DNA from: Amoeboradix gromovi
Lineage: Eukaryota; Sanchytriomycota; Sanchytriomycetes; Sanchytriales; Sanchytriaceae
Direction of reading: 5' to 3'
DNA: 17,471 nucleotides
NCBI GenBank assembly: GCA_018985225.1
Contig: JADGIF010000146.1
Location: 1 to 17,471, forward strand
The notes beneath the pieces were generated by a model. That model did not search any database. It saw nothing but the letters and a program-made list of their open reading frames with translations, and was not told the DNA's origin. A program made the position numbers and the translations under genes. This document shows positions 1 through 9,122 of this stretch, one piece after another. The first letter of the stretch is position 1. Each line of letters opens with the position of its first letter.

Positions 1-286
1 TCCCCAAGTTGTCTACACTTGAGAAGTGTGGGGTTTGAAATCTTCATGATTTTCGAATTCTTCACATTTAACGTAGGGTATAAAAAGCTTGACATCTTTC
101 AGAGAATGCAGCTGGTTAGTAAATAGGATTTCATGTCTTGATTCGATTGTCTGCTAGTTTGTTTGTCTACTTATCGCCAAAATTCAATCATAATCATCAA
201 ATAACCGATCTTGTAGTCAAAGTGACCGTCTAAAATTTGGCAAGAAAGACCCAAATTCTACACAATTCAAATTTTAAGTAATGAAT
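1..286. other. Unassigned left edge, no gene seen
   Basis: No open frame of useful length or recognisable RNA gene is visible. A small hairpin (6-bp arms ACACTT/AAGTGT, loop GAG) lies at 15-29, and a TATA-like stretch (TATAAAAAG) at about 79-87. Neither can be tied to a gene inside the window. The segment is downstream of the minus-strand kinase gene, so it presumably holds that gene's 3' UTR and possibly flank of a gene beyond the edge. Confidence 0.4.
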
Positions 287-733
287 TTATTCGTAGATCT
301 TTGATTGCATTGGTTGTTCATAAGATACTACACCTTCTGGAAACCATAATTGGATCTCCTTCTTTGCGTTCTCAACAGTGTCGCTTCCATGACAGATATT
401 GCGTCCAATATCAATTGAAAAGTCTCCTCTGATGGATCCCGGTAATGAATCTGCTGGGTTTGTTGCTCCTAACATCATTCTTCCCATTTTAACTGCGTTG
501 TTTCCTTCATACACCATAGCTACGACAGGTCCACTTAGCATATAGTTGATCATTTTTGGAAAGAATGGTTTTTCCTTCAGATCTGAATAGTGCTTCTCTA
601 AATGCTCTTTACTTGGCTTCACTAACTTCAATCCCACTAATTTATATCCACGTTGTTCAAATCTTTTTATAATCTCCCCTGTTAAATTACGTACTACACC
701 ATCTGGTTTTACCATAATATAAGTCTGCTCCAT
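287..733 (-). CDS. NDK1: Nucleoside diphosphate kinase
   Basis: A 148-residue protein of typical length for the NDK/NM23 family, which moves the gamma phosphate of ATP to nucleoside diphosphates through a phospho-histidine and so balances NTP pools. The N-terminal KPDGV motif (Lys9) binds phosphate. The catalytic histidine is His115 in the motif NICHGSD, where the usual motif is NIIHGSD, so one flanking residue is Cys instead of Ile. The motif [18 protein letters not shown] is fully family-like. The start is ATG at 733 with A/G-rich context upstream, and the stop is TAA. No signal peptide is visible, so a cytosolic enzyme is expected. No intron is needed. The next gene upstream (coiled-coil) is on the same strand about 200 bp away. 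Confidence 0.97.
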   Translation of the reverse strand: MEQTYIMVKPDGVVRNLTGEIIKRFEQRGYKLVGLKLVKPSKEHLEKHYSDLKEKPFFPKMINYMLSGPVVAMVYEGNNAVKMGRMMLGATNPADSLPGSIRGDFSIDIGRNICHGSDTVENAKKEIQLWFPEGVVSYEQPMQSKIYE

Positions 734-929
734 TTTGCTTCTACTAACATGTGGGACAAATAGCTATTTATGGCTACACGTGTTCCCCTTTGCATTTCTC
801 CATAATTGATTTTTGCAACTTAACAAGGCAAATTCTTGAATATCAGCCTCGAGTACTTAACAAGCTCGCTCATTTAACATAAATACAATATTTATTATCA
901 AGATTAGCAATCTTTATAGCTGTTTGCCC

Positions 930-3035
930 TTATGTCTGAGTACTTTTTCCTACTCCATTGTACAGATGCTTGTGGTTTTGCATATCCAACTCTTTGACGG
1001 AATTTTCTAAATCTTCTATTTTTTTAAACTTGCCTTCCAATTCCTCAAAATACGACTCTTTTAATCCTTCCATCATTCCGCTGAGCATCTCGTTATCCAT
1101 TCCCTCAGCGATCATATTGAATCTCATTTCGTCGTATTTAATCTTCAACTCTCCATTTTCCTTCAAACTTTCTTTTAATTCTTTTTTCAAATTTGAATTA
1201 TCGTTTGATAATTCTGTTAGCAAGCCATTGACTCGAGTAAACTCCAGAAATACTCCATCAATGTCAGCATTTAACCTCAGCTCTCTATCAGTTATCTGCT
1301 TATTTACAGTTTGCAGCTCTGACAGTTCTGTGTTTTTTGATTTTAGCTGCGAACTCAAGTCTAACTTCTCTTTTTCGATTGATATGTGGTCTTTTTGCAG
1401 TTTTAAATACTTGCTGTTCAAGGTATTAAACTCTTTGGATGCTTCAATCTTTGTACTTTCGACATTTAACTCTGACTTATCATGCAACTTTTGCATTTCT
1501 AATTTCAATGTCTTGCACTTTGATTTATACAAATTTGCAACCAGCCCTTGTCCAAAATACTTTATTCTAATGTTCGCCAACGACTTGTCCACTGAATCCA
1601 ACTGCAGAGCTTGATTTTTGTTTGCAGTTTCTAACTCATCTAACTGAGAGTTCAGTTGATTTATTATAACTTGCTGGTCTTTAAAATCACTAGACCCAGT
1701 AGATTGTATATCATTTATTTCTTTTTGATGCTTTAATTGCAATGCTTGAGACCTTTTCTCCGCCAAATCTAACTCAAGAGCCAGTTGATCTTTTAACTTC
1801 AAGTATTCCTGCTTGTAATCAGTGCTAATACGATTTCCTGCGTTATGCATACTCTGTAGTTGCAATTGCAAGTCTTCAACCTCCTTTTTCAGTTTATCGT
1901 TTTCTGCTTTTAAAGGTGAATTCGTATTGCTGGTTGAAAAGAAAGCGTCTAGCCTTGATTTGTTATTGGCCGAATCAGTTGAGCTACTGGAAGAAGACGA
2001 TAGTTTACGCATTCTAGAAATGTTCTTGCTTGGTGGGGTAGGTGCCCTGGAGGCTTGTTTAGATTTAGTTGTGTCCCACAGGTAGAATATGTAATCAGAC
2101 ATCTTAAGCAACAAAGACACAAATTCTTCTATGTCAAAGTCACCCAAACTTAGAGATTTGGCATCCTCAATTAATGAAGAGTTGGATTGTAGCAAAGCAG
2201 GTGGTATTATCGCATCAGAGGGAATGCTAGGTATTATTATAGCTATCTGTTGAAACAAGTTAGATAAACTGTTGTTATTGCGTTCCTTCAGACTTAATTC
2301 ATCATACAAATCTTCAATTTCATTTTTTAAATCTTTAATTTGCTGCTTTAATGCAGAGTTATCAGGAGTTCTGAAATTACTGAAAGAGCTATCATTGGTT
2401 TTTATAGTAGTAGGTTGACTATCATCTTCTGTAGTCAAACTACCGGCATTCTTAAATGACATCGATTCAGGTACTTTAGTAGAACCATTAGACATTCCGT
2501 TGTGTTGCAGCTCTAAAAGATCCTTCTGACGCTGGAGATCCTCGCAAGTACCACGCAAGTCAGACAGTTCTTCATTTGTATCGACAAGTCGCAAATAGTA
2601 TTCCTCGCATAAGCAATGAAGTATGCCCATAAAGTGCTGGAATAGCTGACGCTCTAGATCAAGCATATCGCGTTGCAGTTTGTTAATTTCTCTTCTATAT
2701 TTGCCACGATCTTCATCTTTAAGGTTTTTAACTTCCCTGCGCTTTCGGCCTAATTGCTTTAATAAGTCTTTCGCATCCTTGTGCTGCAGAATATAAACCT
2801 TATTAACATTCGACTGTTTGGACTTTTCACTCTGAGTGTCTAAAAAGGGAGTCATTTGGCTCTCTACATTTAAAAACCCGTTTGTGTATCTTCTAGTTTG
2901 TTGGAGAATAAATGCAATACAATCACCAAATTGATTTTGTTTGTCTTCTTCTATGGTATGGAACTCTTCCACAAAATTGCCCGATCTGAACTTGAGCATA
3001 ATAGTTTTTCGGTGTTTTGATTTTGAATTCGACAT
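930..3035 (-). CDS. Large coiled-coil protein, function unknown
   Basis: I do not recognise the family. I place the start at the ATG at 3035 (701 residues, beginning MSNSKSKHRK). The open frame continues 21 codons further upstream but contains no ATG there. An alternative ATG lies at 2999. Visible parts: a basic N-terminus; a short globular-looking region to about residue 85; charged coiled coils at about 88-178 and 226-255; a low-complexity Ser/Thr/Pro linker with seven consecutive serines at about 346-352; then an almost unbroken heptad-rich coiled coil from about 376 to 694. No membrane segment or catalytic motif is visible. Such architecture is common in cytoskeletal, centrosomal, Golgi-tether and spindle-pole proteins, but choosing one would be a guess. 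It is head-to-head with the Rrp36-like gene. Confidence 0.85.
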   Translation of the reverse strand: MSNSKSKHRKTIMLKFRSGNFVEEFHTIEEDKQNQFGDCIAFILQQTRRYTNGFLNVESQMTPFLDTQSEKSKQSNVNKVYILQHKDAKDLLKQLGRKRREVKNLKDEDRGKYRREINKLQRDMLDLERQLFQHFMGILHCLCEEYYLRLVDTNEELSDLRGTCEDLQRQKDLLELQHNGMSNGSTKVPESMSFKNAGSLTTEDDSQPTTIKTNDSSFSNFRTPDNSALKQQIKDLKNEIEDLYDELSLKERNNNSLSNLFQQIAIIIPSIPSDAIIPPALLQSNSSLIEDAKSLSLGDFDIEEFVSLLLKMSDYIFYLWDTTKSKQASRAPTPPSKNISRMRKLSSSSSSSTDSANNKSRLDAFFSTSNTNSPLKAENDKLKKEVEDLQLQLQSMHNAGNRISTDYKQEYLKLKDQLALELDLAEKRSQALQLKHQKEINDIQSTGSSDFKDQQVIINQLNSQLDELETANKNQALQLDSVDKSLANIRIKYFGQGLVANLYKSKCKTLKLEMQKLHDKSELNVESTKIEASKEFNTLNSKYLKLQKDHISIEKEKLDLSSQLKSKNTELSELQTVNKQITDRELRLNADIDGVFLEFTRVNGLLTELSNDNSNLKKELKESLKENGELKIKYDEMRFNMIAEGMDNEMLSGMMEGLKESYFEELEGKFKKIEDLENSVKELDMQNHKHLYNGVGKSTQT

Positions 3036-3200
3036 AATTTGAGTGTTTCGAAAATAATTTGATTTTAAATTTACCAAATTAAATAGACCAGAGCACACAA
3101 ATTGGCAAGTATTGGAAAATAGCGGTGGTCAGTGGTATATACATAGTCGGTGAAATTTTAATATCTGAAATCACAAAGTCTCCTGAAAACAGCAGTGAAA
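3036..3200. promoter_or_regulatory. Shared divergent promoter region
   Basis: Only 165 bp separate the ATG of the minus-strand coiled-coil gene (3035) from the ATG of the plus-strand Rrp36-like gene (3201), so both promoters and 5' UTRs must lie here. A TATA-like TATATACATA at about 3135-3144 is the only recognisable element. Its orientation and use are inference. Confidence 0.4.
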
Positions 3201-3632
3201 ATGACAGAAATGCGCGAAGTGCCCGCAAAACGTCCTGTACCTGTTGCCAGAGTACAAAACAAGAAAAAGGCGAGAGATCCTAGATTTGATTCATTCAGGC
3301 CATTTGATTTTCACCAATTTAGCAACAACTATGCGTTTCTCAAAGAGCAATCTTCAGCAGAGTTGTCATTACTAAGAGAAAAATTAAAAGAAGGCCCGAA
3401 CGAAGATCTAGAAATTAAACTGCAGTCACTCTTGACGAAGAGAAAGAACAGAATTGAGCTTGAAAAGGAGACTGCGTTAAAAAGAAAAGTGAAGAAAGAA
3501 GAAATTGCAAAAGTCTTGCAAGGTAAAAAGCCTTTCTATCAAAAGAATATTGAGTTGGAACGGCCAAAGGGCAAGAACAAACGGAGGAGCAAATATAGAA
3601 AAAAAGAGGAAATTCCACTTGGACTGTCCTGA
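3201..3632 (+). CDS. RRP36: rRNA-processing protein Rrp36-like
   Basis: The 143-residue, very basic protein matches the Rrp36 (DUF947) pattern. It has an N-terminal KRPVPVAR segment, then the hallmark RDPRFDSF motif at about residues 27-34, a NYAFL segment, a Lys/Glu-rich helix (LREKLKEG, LLTKRKNRIELEKE), then GKKPFYQKNIEL followed by a Lys/Arg-rich tail. In yeast the family is a nucleolar component of the small-subunit processome needed for early 18S pre-rRNA cleavages. The ATG at 3201 is chosen because the two codons added upstream begin with GTG. The protein is much shorter than yeast or human Rrp36 and lacks the long acidic N-terminal extension, retaining essentially the conserved core. 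Confidence 0.87.
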   Translation: MTEMREVPAKRPVPVARVQNKKKARDPRFDSFRPFDFHQFSNNYAFLKEQSSAELSLLREKLKEGPNEDLEIKLQSLLTKRKNRIELEKETALKRKVKKEEIAKVLQGKKPFYQKNIELERPKGKNKRRSKYRKKEEIPLGLS

Positions 3633-3732
3633 TTACTATAACATCGAAAAAGTAAATCATTCAATTTAATTACTCTAGAATGCCGATTTCTTGGTGCCGA
3701 TCATCCAGGAATGTGTACTCCTTCATACTTAA

Positions 3733-4660
3733 ATGATTCCGCTAAAAGCGGTTTTTCGAACCATTGGAATCGCCGCACTTCTACTTATTCACATATTTAT
3801 GGTCTGCGCACAGCATAGTTATTCTCAAGAGTTTATACCGTTTCGATTTAATAGGACTTTTGTAATACCAAAGTTTGTAAAAAACAATTTAATTTTTATG
3901 AGCACAAAAGATCTCAATGTTTATTCTAGTGTGGAGCACAAATCCTTGAAAAGTCTTGATCAGTATCCTGACCTAGAACTGACTCGTTTTGATGACGCAT
4001 ATTGCTATAGACTGGTTGACGATCATTACCCACAGTATGGGTTTGTAAAAAATGTTACTATTGGTGTAATGAAGAGTGACTTTTGTAGATATTTGTTGGT
4101 TTATCATTTTGGTGGCGTCTATATCGATAGTGATGTAGTATTAAAAACTCATCCACGGGATTGGATATTGCCTTTAACTCATATTAAGAACAATACAAAC
4201 AATGTGATTAACTTTGTGGCTGGTATTGAGGGTATTCCTCTTGATAAGTACAAGGCTGTTGGCTTTTGTGGTCCTATTCAGATTGTTCAGGTATTTTAAA
4301 TTTATTTAGTGGACATTTGGAGCAACTAAAAATCATCCTATATTGCTGCATGCATTAGAAGAAATAAAGACTAATTTCGAAACTAGACAAGAAGACTTCA
4401 AGCTGTGGTACAGAGCGGTGCAGCTGACTGGTCCATGCATATTTACTAATGCTTTAAAATGGCATTTCAGCAAGCACAACGAGAGCTTTAACGTTTTGCT
4501 AGATGCTCCAGCTGTTGTTGGAGATACTTACGTTGGACCTGTCAATCAGTTCAATTGCGACCAGTTCAAATATTATGACATTATTTTTCCTTGCAATAAC
4601 TTGACATCCGTAATTCATCAGTACGCGGGCAGCTGGAAAGAAACCAATTTAATAGAATAG
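3733..4660 (+). CDS. GT32/OCH1-like glycosyltransferase, two exons
   Basis: The coding sequence is 3733-4290 joined to 4310-4660, giving 302 residues; the 19-nt intron is listed separately. TAA stands directly before the ATG. Residues 9-26 form a hydrophobic signal anchor, as expected of a type II Golgi enzyme. The glycosyltransferase sugar-binding region with its DXD motif follows: KSDFCRYLLVYHFGG at about 114-128 and YIDSDV with Asp132 and Asp134, which in this family bind Mn2+ and the nucleotide sugar. After the splice the protein continues WTFGATKNHPILLHALEEI, LTGPCIFTNAL and finally HQYAGSWK, all typical of the OCH1 mannosyltransferase-like family. The exact sugar and acceptor cannot be read from the sequence. 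The stop codon lies inside a pentanucleotide repeat. Confidence 0.9.
4291..4309 (+). other. 19-nt spliceosomal intron (glycosyltransferase)
   Basis: GTATTTTAAATTTATTTAG. The upstream frame hits TAA inside it, and the downstream exon is in another frame. Removing exactly these 19 nt joins ...IQIVQ to WTFGATKNHPILL, which restores the conserved core of the family. Phase 0. Confidence 0.88.
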
Positions 4661-4670
4661 AATAGAATAG
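4651..4670 (+). repeat. (AATAG)4 microsatellite over a stop codon
   Basis: Four perfect copies of AATAG. The glycosyltransferase TAG stop (4658-4660) is inside it. The unit is 5 bp, so a change in copy number would alter the last residues, though TAG recurs in every frame of the repeat. Confidence 0.9.
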
Positions 4671-5022
4671 ATTCACGTCAAACAAGTAAACTATATATCT
4701 ACTTCCTTAACAATTGACTACTTTTGTTATGCGAATACGTTTATTTACAAATGCCCAATTGCGCTTCTCATTTTAAGTCTTGCTTTGATAGAATATCAAA
4801 AATCTTAACAGAGAAACTCATAAGACTGGCGGATTCTTTACAATGGTCTCCACGCTTTCACCACCCTGATGCAGGATTGAACATGGATGATATCACAAGT
4901 ACATAATCCATATCGTATTGTAAACGACGGATTCTACGTATGCATATATTCAAATAGATTTCTCTTAGGCTCCCACTCTTATTACCGGTTTGATCAATGC
5001 TTCGAAATCATTCCAGTGCATT
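4661..5022. other. Gene-free stretch, probable transposon debris
   Basis: No intact gene is seen. One frame is open without an ATG-led gene at about 4724-4906 (60 codons, no recognisable domain). The sequence leads directly into the decayed RNase H region on the same strand, so it is probably the degraded upstream part of the same element. This is inference from position only. Confidence 0.35.
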
Positions 5023-5500
5023 TACTCTGACGAGAGTCTTTCATTACGCCATTGCACCAAAGTGGTGCATTGTGTATAGAGATTCAAGTGCATGCCACAA
5101 CTATCTTAATGCCATTGAATGCTTATTGCACAACTTTCAAAGGCAAAATTAAAAAAAACAGCTCGATTGTTTTCTTGAATAAATTAGCAATGGAAAATTA
5201 TTTTTATTTACTGATTCAATGACTTCCCTATTTTCGTTTTACGAATACAAAAACCAGACTAAAAACTACAGAAAAATTGCCAATGTTGATTTGTTACAGC
5301 AAGTTCCAAGTTTTGAAGAAGTTTACTTAATTTGGGTGCAAGGACACAAAAGCAGCTCTGCAAATAAAATGGTCGACTATGTAGCAAAGAACATCCAGCC
5401 AAATTCAAGTCACAGGCTAGAACTATATGCAGTCAATCATTTGAGGGAGTTTGAGTTACAGCAGCCAATAAACAAATGGGACATCAAATATAAAAAGTAG
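5023..5500 (+). pseudogene. Decayed RNase H domain of a retroelement
   Basis: RNase H-like blocks appear in order but in broken frames. YSDES is at about 5023-5037. A different frame then gives SSACHNYLNAIECLL at about 5084-5128, the usual Asn-Ala-Ile-Glu helix. After stop codons, FTDSMTSLFSFYEY lies at about 5207-5248, the strand carrying the third acidic residue. VYLIWVQGHKSSSANKMVDYVAK follows at about 5321-5391, corresponding to the WVxGH...N..aD.lA end of RNase H. The last open part runs from 5219 to the TAG at 5500. RNase H near the C-terminal end of a polyprotein fits non-LTR retrotransposons that carry RNH; an LTR element is the alternative. It is clearly inactive because of frameshifts and stops. 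Confidence 0.6.
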
Positions 5501-5625
5501 ACTAACTTTCTGAAGCAACTTGGAACATTATAAATAGCTTTTTGTATCGAAATTTCACAAATAAATATTCTGTACAGCTATTCTCTTACTCTTTCATCCA
5601 ATCTTTATTTCAAATAAAATATCAC
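5478..5625 (+). repeat. Dispersed repeat, copy 1
   Basis: Begins GGGACATCAAATATAAAAA and includes GACTAACTTTCTG, CTTTTTGTATCGAAATTTCA, a CTGTACAGCTATTCTCTTAC block and a CTCTTTCATCCA block, ending near AAATAAAATATC. Related copies lie at 15634-15777 and from 17250 to the window end, all in the same orientation. It begins within the last codons of the decayed RNase H frame, so the repeat is part of that element. Relative to copy 3, this copy lacks about 100 bp after the TTGGAACATTA block. Confidence 0.75.
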
Positions 5626-5894
5626 TATTACTCTTCAAGGAAATTGATAAGAGTAATGATGTTAGTATAACATTACAAAATGACTCTAGAAAAGAGTACC
5701 GTCTAAGAAAATGCACCTTTTGCTTAGATGCTCAAAGAACTCATATATTTGAAAGAGATGTAGGGTCTTCTAGTTTTATTTTGAAGAGGGCATTGAAAGC
5801 AATGAAAGAAAACTGGTATAATAGAAGAAGAATGTTTATTGACACTATTATACCCTCCGTATGGAACACCTCCTTTAAAAACGAGTTAGTCTAG
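5565..5894 (+). pseudogene. Cys-containing transposon ORF remnant
   Basis: A frame open for 109 codons with no ATG near its start, ending at TAG 5892-5894. The recognisable part is RKCTFCLDAQRTHIFERDVG followed by SSSFILKRALK and a basic, aromatic tail to ENELV-like residues at the end (KNELV). Two readings are possible. C-x2-C-x6-H with HIF resembles the zinc knuckle at the C-terminus of non-LTR retroelements, which would continue the RNase H element just upstream. Alternatively, C-x2-C followed by RDV-x2-S-x2-IL resembles the zinc-finger/RuvC-III end of Fanzor (TnpB-like) nucleases. The usual final Cys pair is not complete in either reading. No functional gene is claimed. Confidence 0.4.
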
Positions 5895-5971
5895 CTTTTA
5901 TATTTGGTGTCCCATATATGACGCTAATAAAAATCTTGCAATTATAAACTTTGCATAAACTGTAACATAAT

Positions 5972-8900
5972 TTATTTACTGTCATCGTTCATATCTTCTT
6001 CGTCATAGTCAATTTCTGGTGGAACCGGTACAAAGTCTTCTCTATTTTGATTGGACTTACTTCGGGACCTCATCTCCCAGTCATCTGTAAACAATGTCGA
6101 TGGAATTTGTTGCACATTTGATGCTCTTCTTGATTGGGATGATGGAGCATTTTGTTCACTATCACGTGATTTAGATCCAGCTCTTTCTCGAGGCACATTC
6201 GATGGTGCCCTGGATCGTGCTGCGGGGATATCTTCTATATTTGAAGCTCTTCTAGTTCGAGGTGCTTCACTAGTATAGTCATGCAGGTTTAATGGTATTC
6301 TATCTGTTTCCTGCAAATTTGAAGGCTTAGCAACTCTAGGAATGTCCTCCGCATATGAGGATTTTCTACTTCGTGGTGAACGTGGGTCGTTTGTGTCTCT
6401 AACAGCAGACTGTAAGCTTGGCCTAAACTCCTCTACATTTGACGTTCTTCTACTTCGTGGCGGTTCTTGCACTCTGTAACGTACGGGTTCATCTTCAATT
6501 TCTATTAGTATACGCGGGATCTCAACATCTTCATTACTATCCACATAAGATGATTTTCTCGATTCTCTTACTAGCATAGCTTCATATCTTACTGATTCGC
6601 TCTGTTCGGCTGGTTGCTCCAACTGACTCTGAATCCTTCGCCTCTCTTCAATTGGGAGATTAACTACTTCTGTTATATTTGCAGTCTTTTCAATCTGCTT
6701 TTGCTGTTTTTCAACTCGCTGTTTCTCTCTGGCAATCACTTTATCTTCAACCACTGCTCTCCTAAACAATATGTTAGCCGCGTAATGCATTGCTATGAAT
6801 GCTATTACCATCACGTAGCTTAGCAACCATAAAGACATCCACATCCCATTTAAACTGTCCCTTTATTAGCATTATTTACCGGAAGCGTGAACATATCTCG
6901 TATTCCATCACCTTAATTGTTTGCCCCAACAACGCACAGGTCAGCGAATTCCTCACTGTGTTGTATTCATCAACTACTAATGCCAGGATATCAGGTGGCA
7001 TTTCAGCAACTTTTTGTAGTATTTTCTGCTTTCCTGTAATTATAGTATTTGTAAAGTTAGTTACTCCTGTATCAACCAGCTCTGTGATGTTTGTCATCAA
7101 ATATTTCAATTCGGTGGTCGTATCAAATACGATTGTGGACTCGTTCACCAATACATCAATTTCCCCGTTTGTCTGCGTTATGTTGTCATTGACCATTTCC
7201 ATTTCATCGATACTTGATTGCAATCTATCGTCAAAATCAACAACACAAGCATCCTTTTCAAAATCTGTAGCTGAAGTTGGATTATAGTCAAAAGCATATC
7301 TGTTTATTCCACTTTTGACTGTTGTGCAGGTGTTTATTACATCCTGAACGGGCTGCGTATCAATATGCCTAATTGAATCAGTCGTGCTCAAATCACTAAA
7401 GTCTAAGCCGTTTACAGTGGCAGAGACTTGATCTATTTTATCAATGTCTATCAAGTCTTGTATATTGAAATCCAAAGCATCTGTGAATTCTGATAAATTA
7501 TATTTAGACATCAAGTTATCAAACTGCATCGTAATATTCAAATAGTCAGTAAAGTTGCCGATAAAGTCATCAAACTCTGGGGATTGTAGTATTTCATCGA
7601 ATTTTTTACCGTTTGAGCACATGTTTACTGTTGTTAATCCGGCATCAGCATATTTTGCAAACTTGGGATTAATGTTTAATTCCGTTAATATTGGGAAACC
7701 ATCTTGTAGCTGATCACATACCTCAGTCATTGCAAATGCAAATAAGTAGTGTAAGACACTCAAAGTCATTGAAACACCTGCTAACAAGAATAGACAGCTG
7801 CTCAAAGACATTGCTACTCTGCGCTGTTTGACTCGAATACAGGCTAAGCTAAGCACAATAGTTGCAAATATACAGGCTAGGAATGCACCTACAGACAACT
7901 GCCTCCCGCTGTTAAACTTATTAAATGGCTGATTGTACTTTGCAAATTGTGTTTCAATAACCTCGGTCTTGCTTAATAAGCTACTGTAGCCACTGGTCAG
8001 CTTTTCGTCAACTCCATCTCGACCATCCTCAACTAGTATCTCAAAGCCCGTAAACTTGGAGTTTAAAGTAATTCCTGCATTCTTTAATTTGGACGCCATA
8101 CCAGTCTGCAAGGACTCAGCTTGCTTAGCAAATTGGCCCTTGGTGTTATTTAGTAAACCAGCTATATATCCCAAAGTAGTCGGAAAGGCATCCAAAGGGC
8201 TAGCATCAATAGTGGGTAGATTTTGAAAAGGAGTAGCGTCTATTAGAACATAATCTACGTTGTTTACAGTATGGTTGTTCTGTAAGTCCTCAAGATTGGT
8301 TTTTATAGTGTTATAACTATCAACCTGATCATTAACTTGAGATTTTATAGCAATTACGCCGTTGCTAATTGTCAGGATATGGTCAGCTACATTTCCAATA
8401 TCATCATCGGCTAGTAAAAATTTAGAATTGAGTGAGTTTGTTAGGTCCAAAAGGTTATGCTGGGTGTTTGAAATCATTTCACTAGTAGTTAAGTTATGAA
8501 AAACGTTAATCTTTTCTACTGCAAAACCAGTCATATTAGCAAGCACATCCCCAAATGTGTTTTTAGCCAAAGTTGTAAAGTTCAAACCACCCACATAAAC
8601 TGAACCAATAGATTCAACAATTAAAGTCATGCTGGTTGTCAAATTGCTGCTGGAAATTGAAGCGATGATAGCAAAAGCAATAAATAATGTAAACCCAATA
8701 ATTAATAGAGTTAGCGCAGTTGTTCTATATCTGTCCCCCGAACTGCTAAGAAATCTATTGCGTTGCTTAAGTATACAAATTAAGGAGAAGCAGGGTGCCA
8801 TAATAAAGAACATACAAGCAGAGAATATCGATAGGATTATAAAAAGTCCTGCTTTAGGGTATCTAGCTCTTATTTTATCTACACTAATTGCCCCGTTTTC

Positions 8901-9122
8901 ATCGACTAGTTCGCTGTATTTTACTGGTTTATTATTGCGTGTTGAGTTGAGAAATTTACCTCCAAATGCTTCAAACCCGAACGGAACGTAAGATGTTGAT
9001 TCCACGTATAATCGAGATATTTCATTTTTGTTTAATGCTGCTACATTTGATTTAACGCCATCTTCGCCTTGAACTTCTACCGCTTTCGCTGATATTATGG
9101 CAACGAGGAATATCAAAATCAT
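5972..9122 (-). CDS. Prominin-like five-TM protein, two exons
   Basis: Coding is 6880-9122 joined to 5972-6860 on the minus strand, 1043 residues. TGA stands directly before the ATG at 9122. A signal peptide (about 1-15) is followed by TM1 (about 91-118, with Cys-rich CFSLICIL), TM2 (133-158), a large loop with many N-x-S/T sites, TM3 (409-430), TM4 (436-466), a second large glycosylatable loop, and TM5 (about 756-778), preceded by the family-like DSLNGMWMSLWLL, which only appears after splicing. This 5-TM, two-loop order defines prominins, which bind cholesterol in plasma-membrane protrusions. The C-terminal cytosolic tail (about 260 residues) is far longer than in animal prominins and carries at least five repeats of R-[RK]-x-S-[NY]-[VIA]-x-[EDQ]. 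Animal prominins are about 850-870 residues, so the extra length is the tail. Confidence 0.85.
6050..6570 (-). repeat. Repeated Arg/Ser motif in prominin-like tail
   Basis: Within the cytosolic tail the peptides RKSSYVDS, RRTSNVEE, RKSSYAED, RRASNIED and RRASNVQQ recur at roughly 30-40 residue spacing, with weaker relatives AKPSNLQE and RAPSNVPR. At DNA level the copies are imperfect, so selection acts on the peptide or the duplication is old. R-R/K-x-S is the consensus for basophilic kinases such as PKA. That use is inference. Confidence 0.8.
6861..6879 (-). other. 19-nt spliceosomal intron (prominin-like gene)
   Basis: On the sense strand: GTAAATAATGCTAATAAAG. It interrupts an Arg codon (CG|G, phase 2). 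Unspliced, the next codon is TAA. Removing it joins ...EICSRFR to DSLNGMWMSLWLL and so supplies the fifth membrane helix, which would otherwise be missing from the family architecture. It contains CTAAT, a likely branch site. Confidence 0.88.

Noticed and set aside
958-1614. Plus-strand ORF of 218 codons and a second at 1822-2085
   Set aside because: Antisense to the coiled-coil gene. The Ser/Phe/Leu-rich translation is what reversed Lys/Glu-rich heptads give.
3415-3660. Minus-strand ORF
   Set aside because: Antisense to the Rrp36-like gene, whose plus-strand translation has the family motifs.
5053-5069. Hairpin TGCACCA/TGGTGCA
   Set aside because: Seven-bp stem with a 3-nt loop inside the decayed RNase H region; short enough to be chance and not found at the other copies.
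5972-6844. Separate 290-residue membrane protein gene
   Set aside because: Its single helix is the missing fifth TM of the prominin-like protein, and a 19-nt intron joins the two frames exactly.
6051-7287. Plus-strand ORFs at 6051-6278, 6614-6823 and 6799-7287, and 8629-8991
   Set aside because: All antisense to the prominin-like gene; no recognisable domain.
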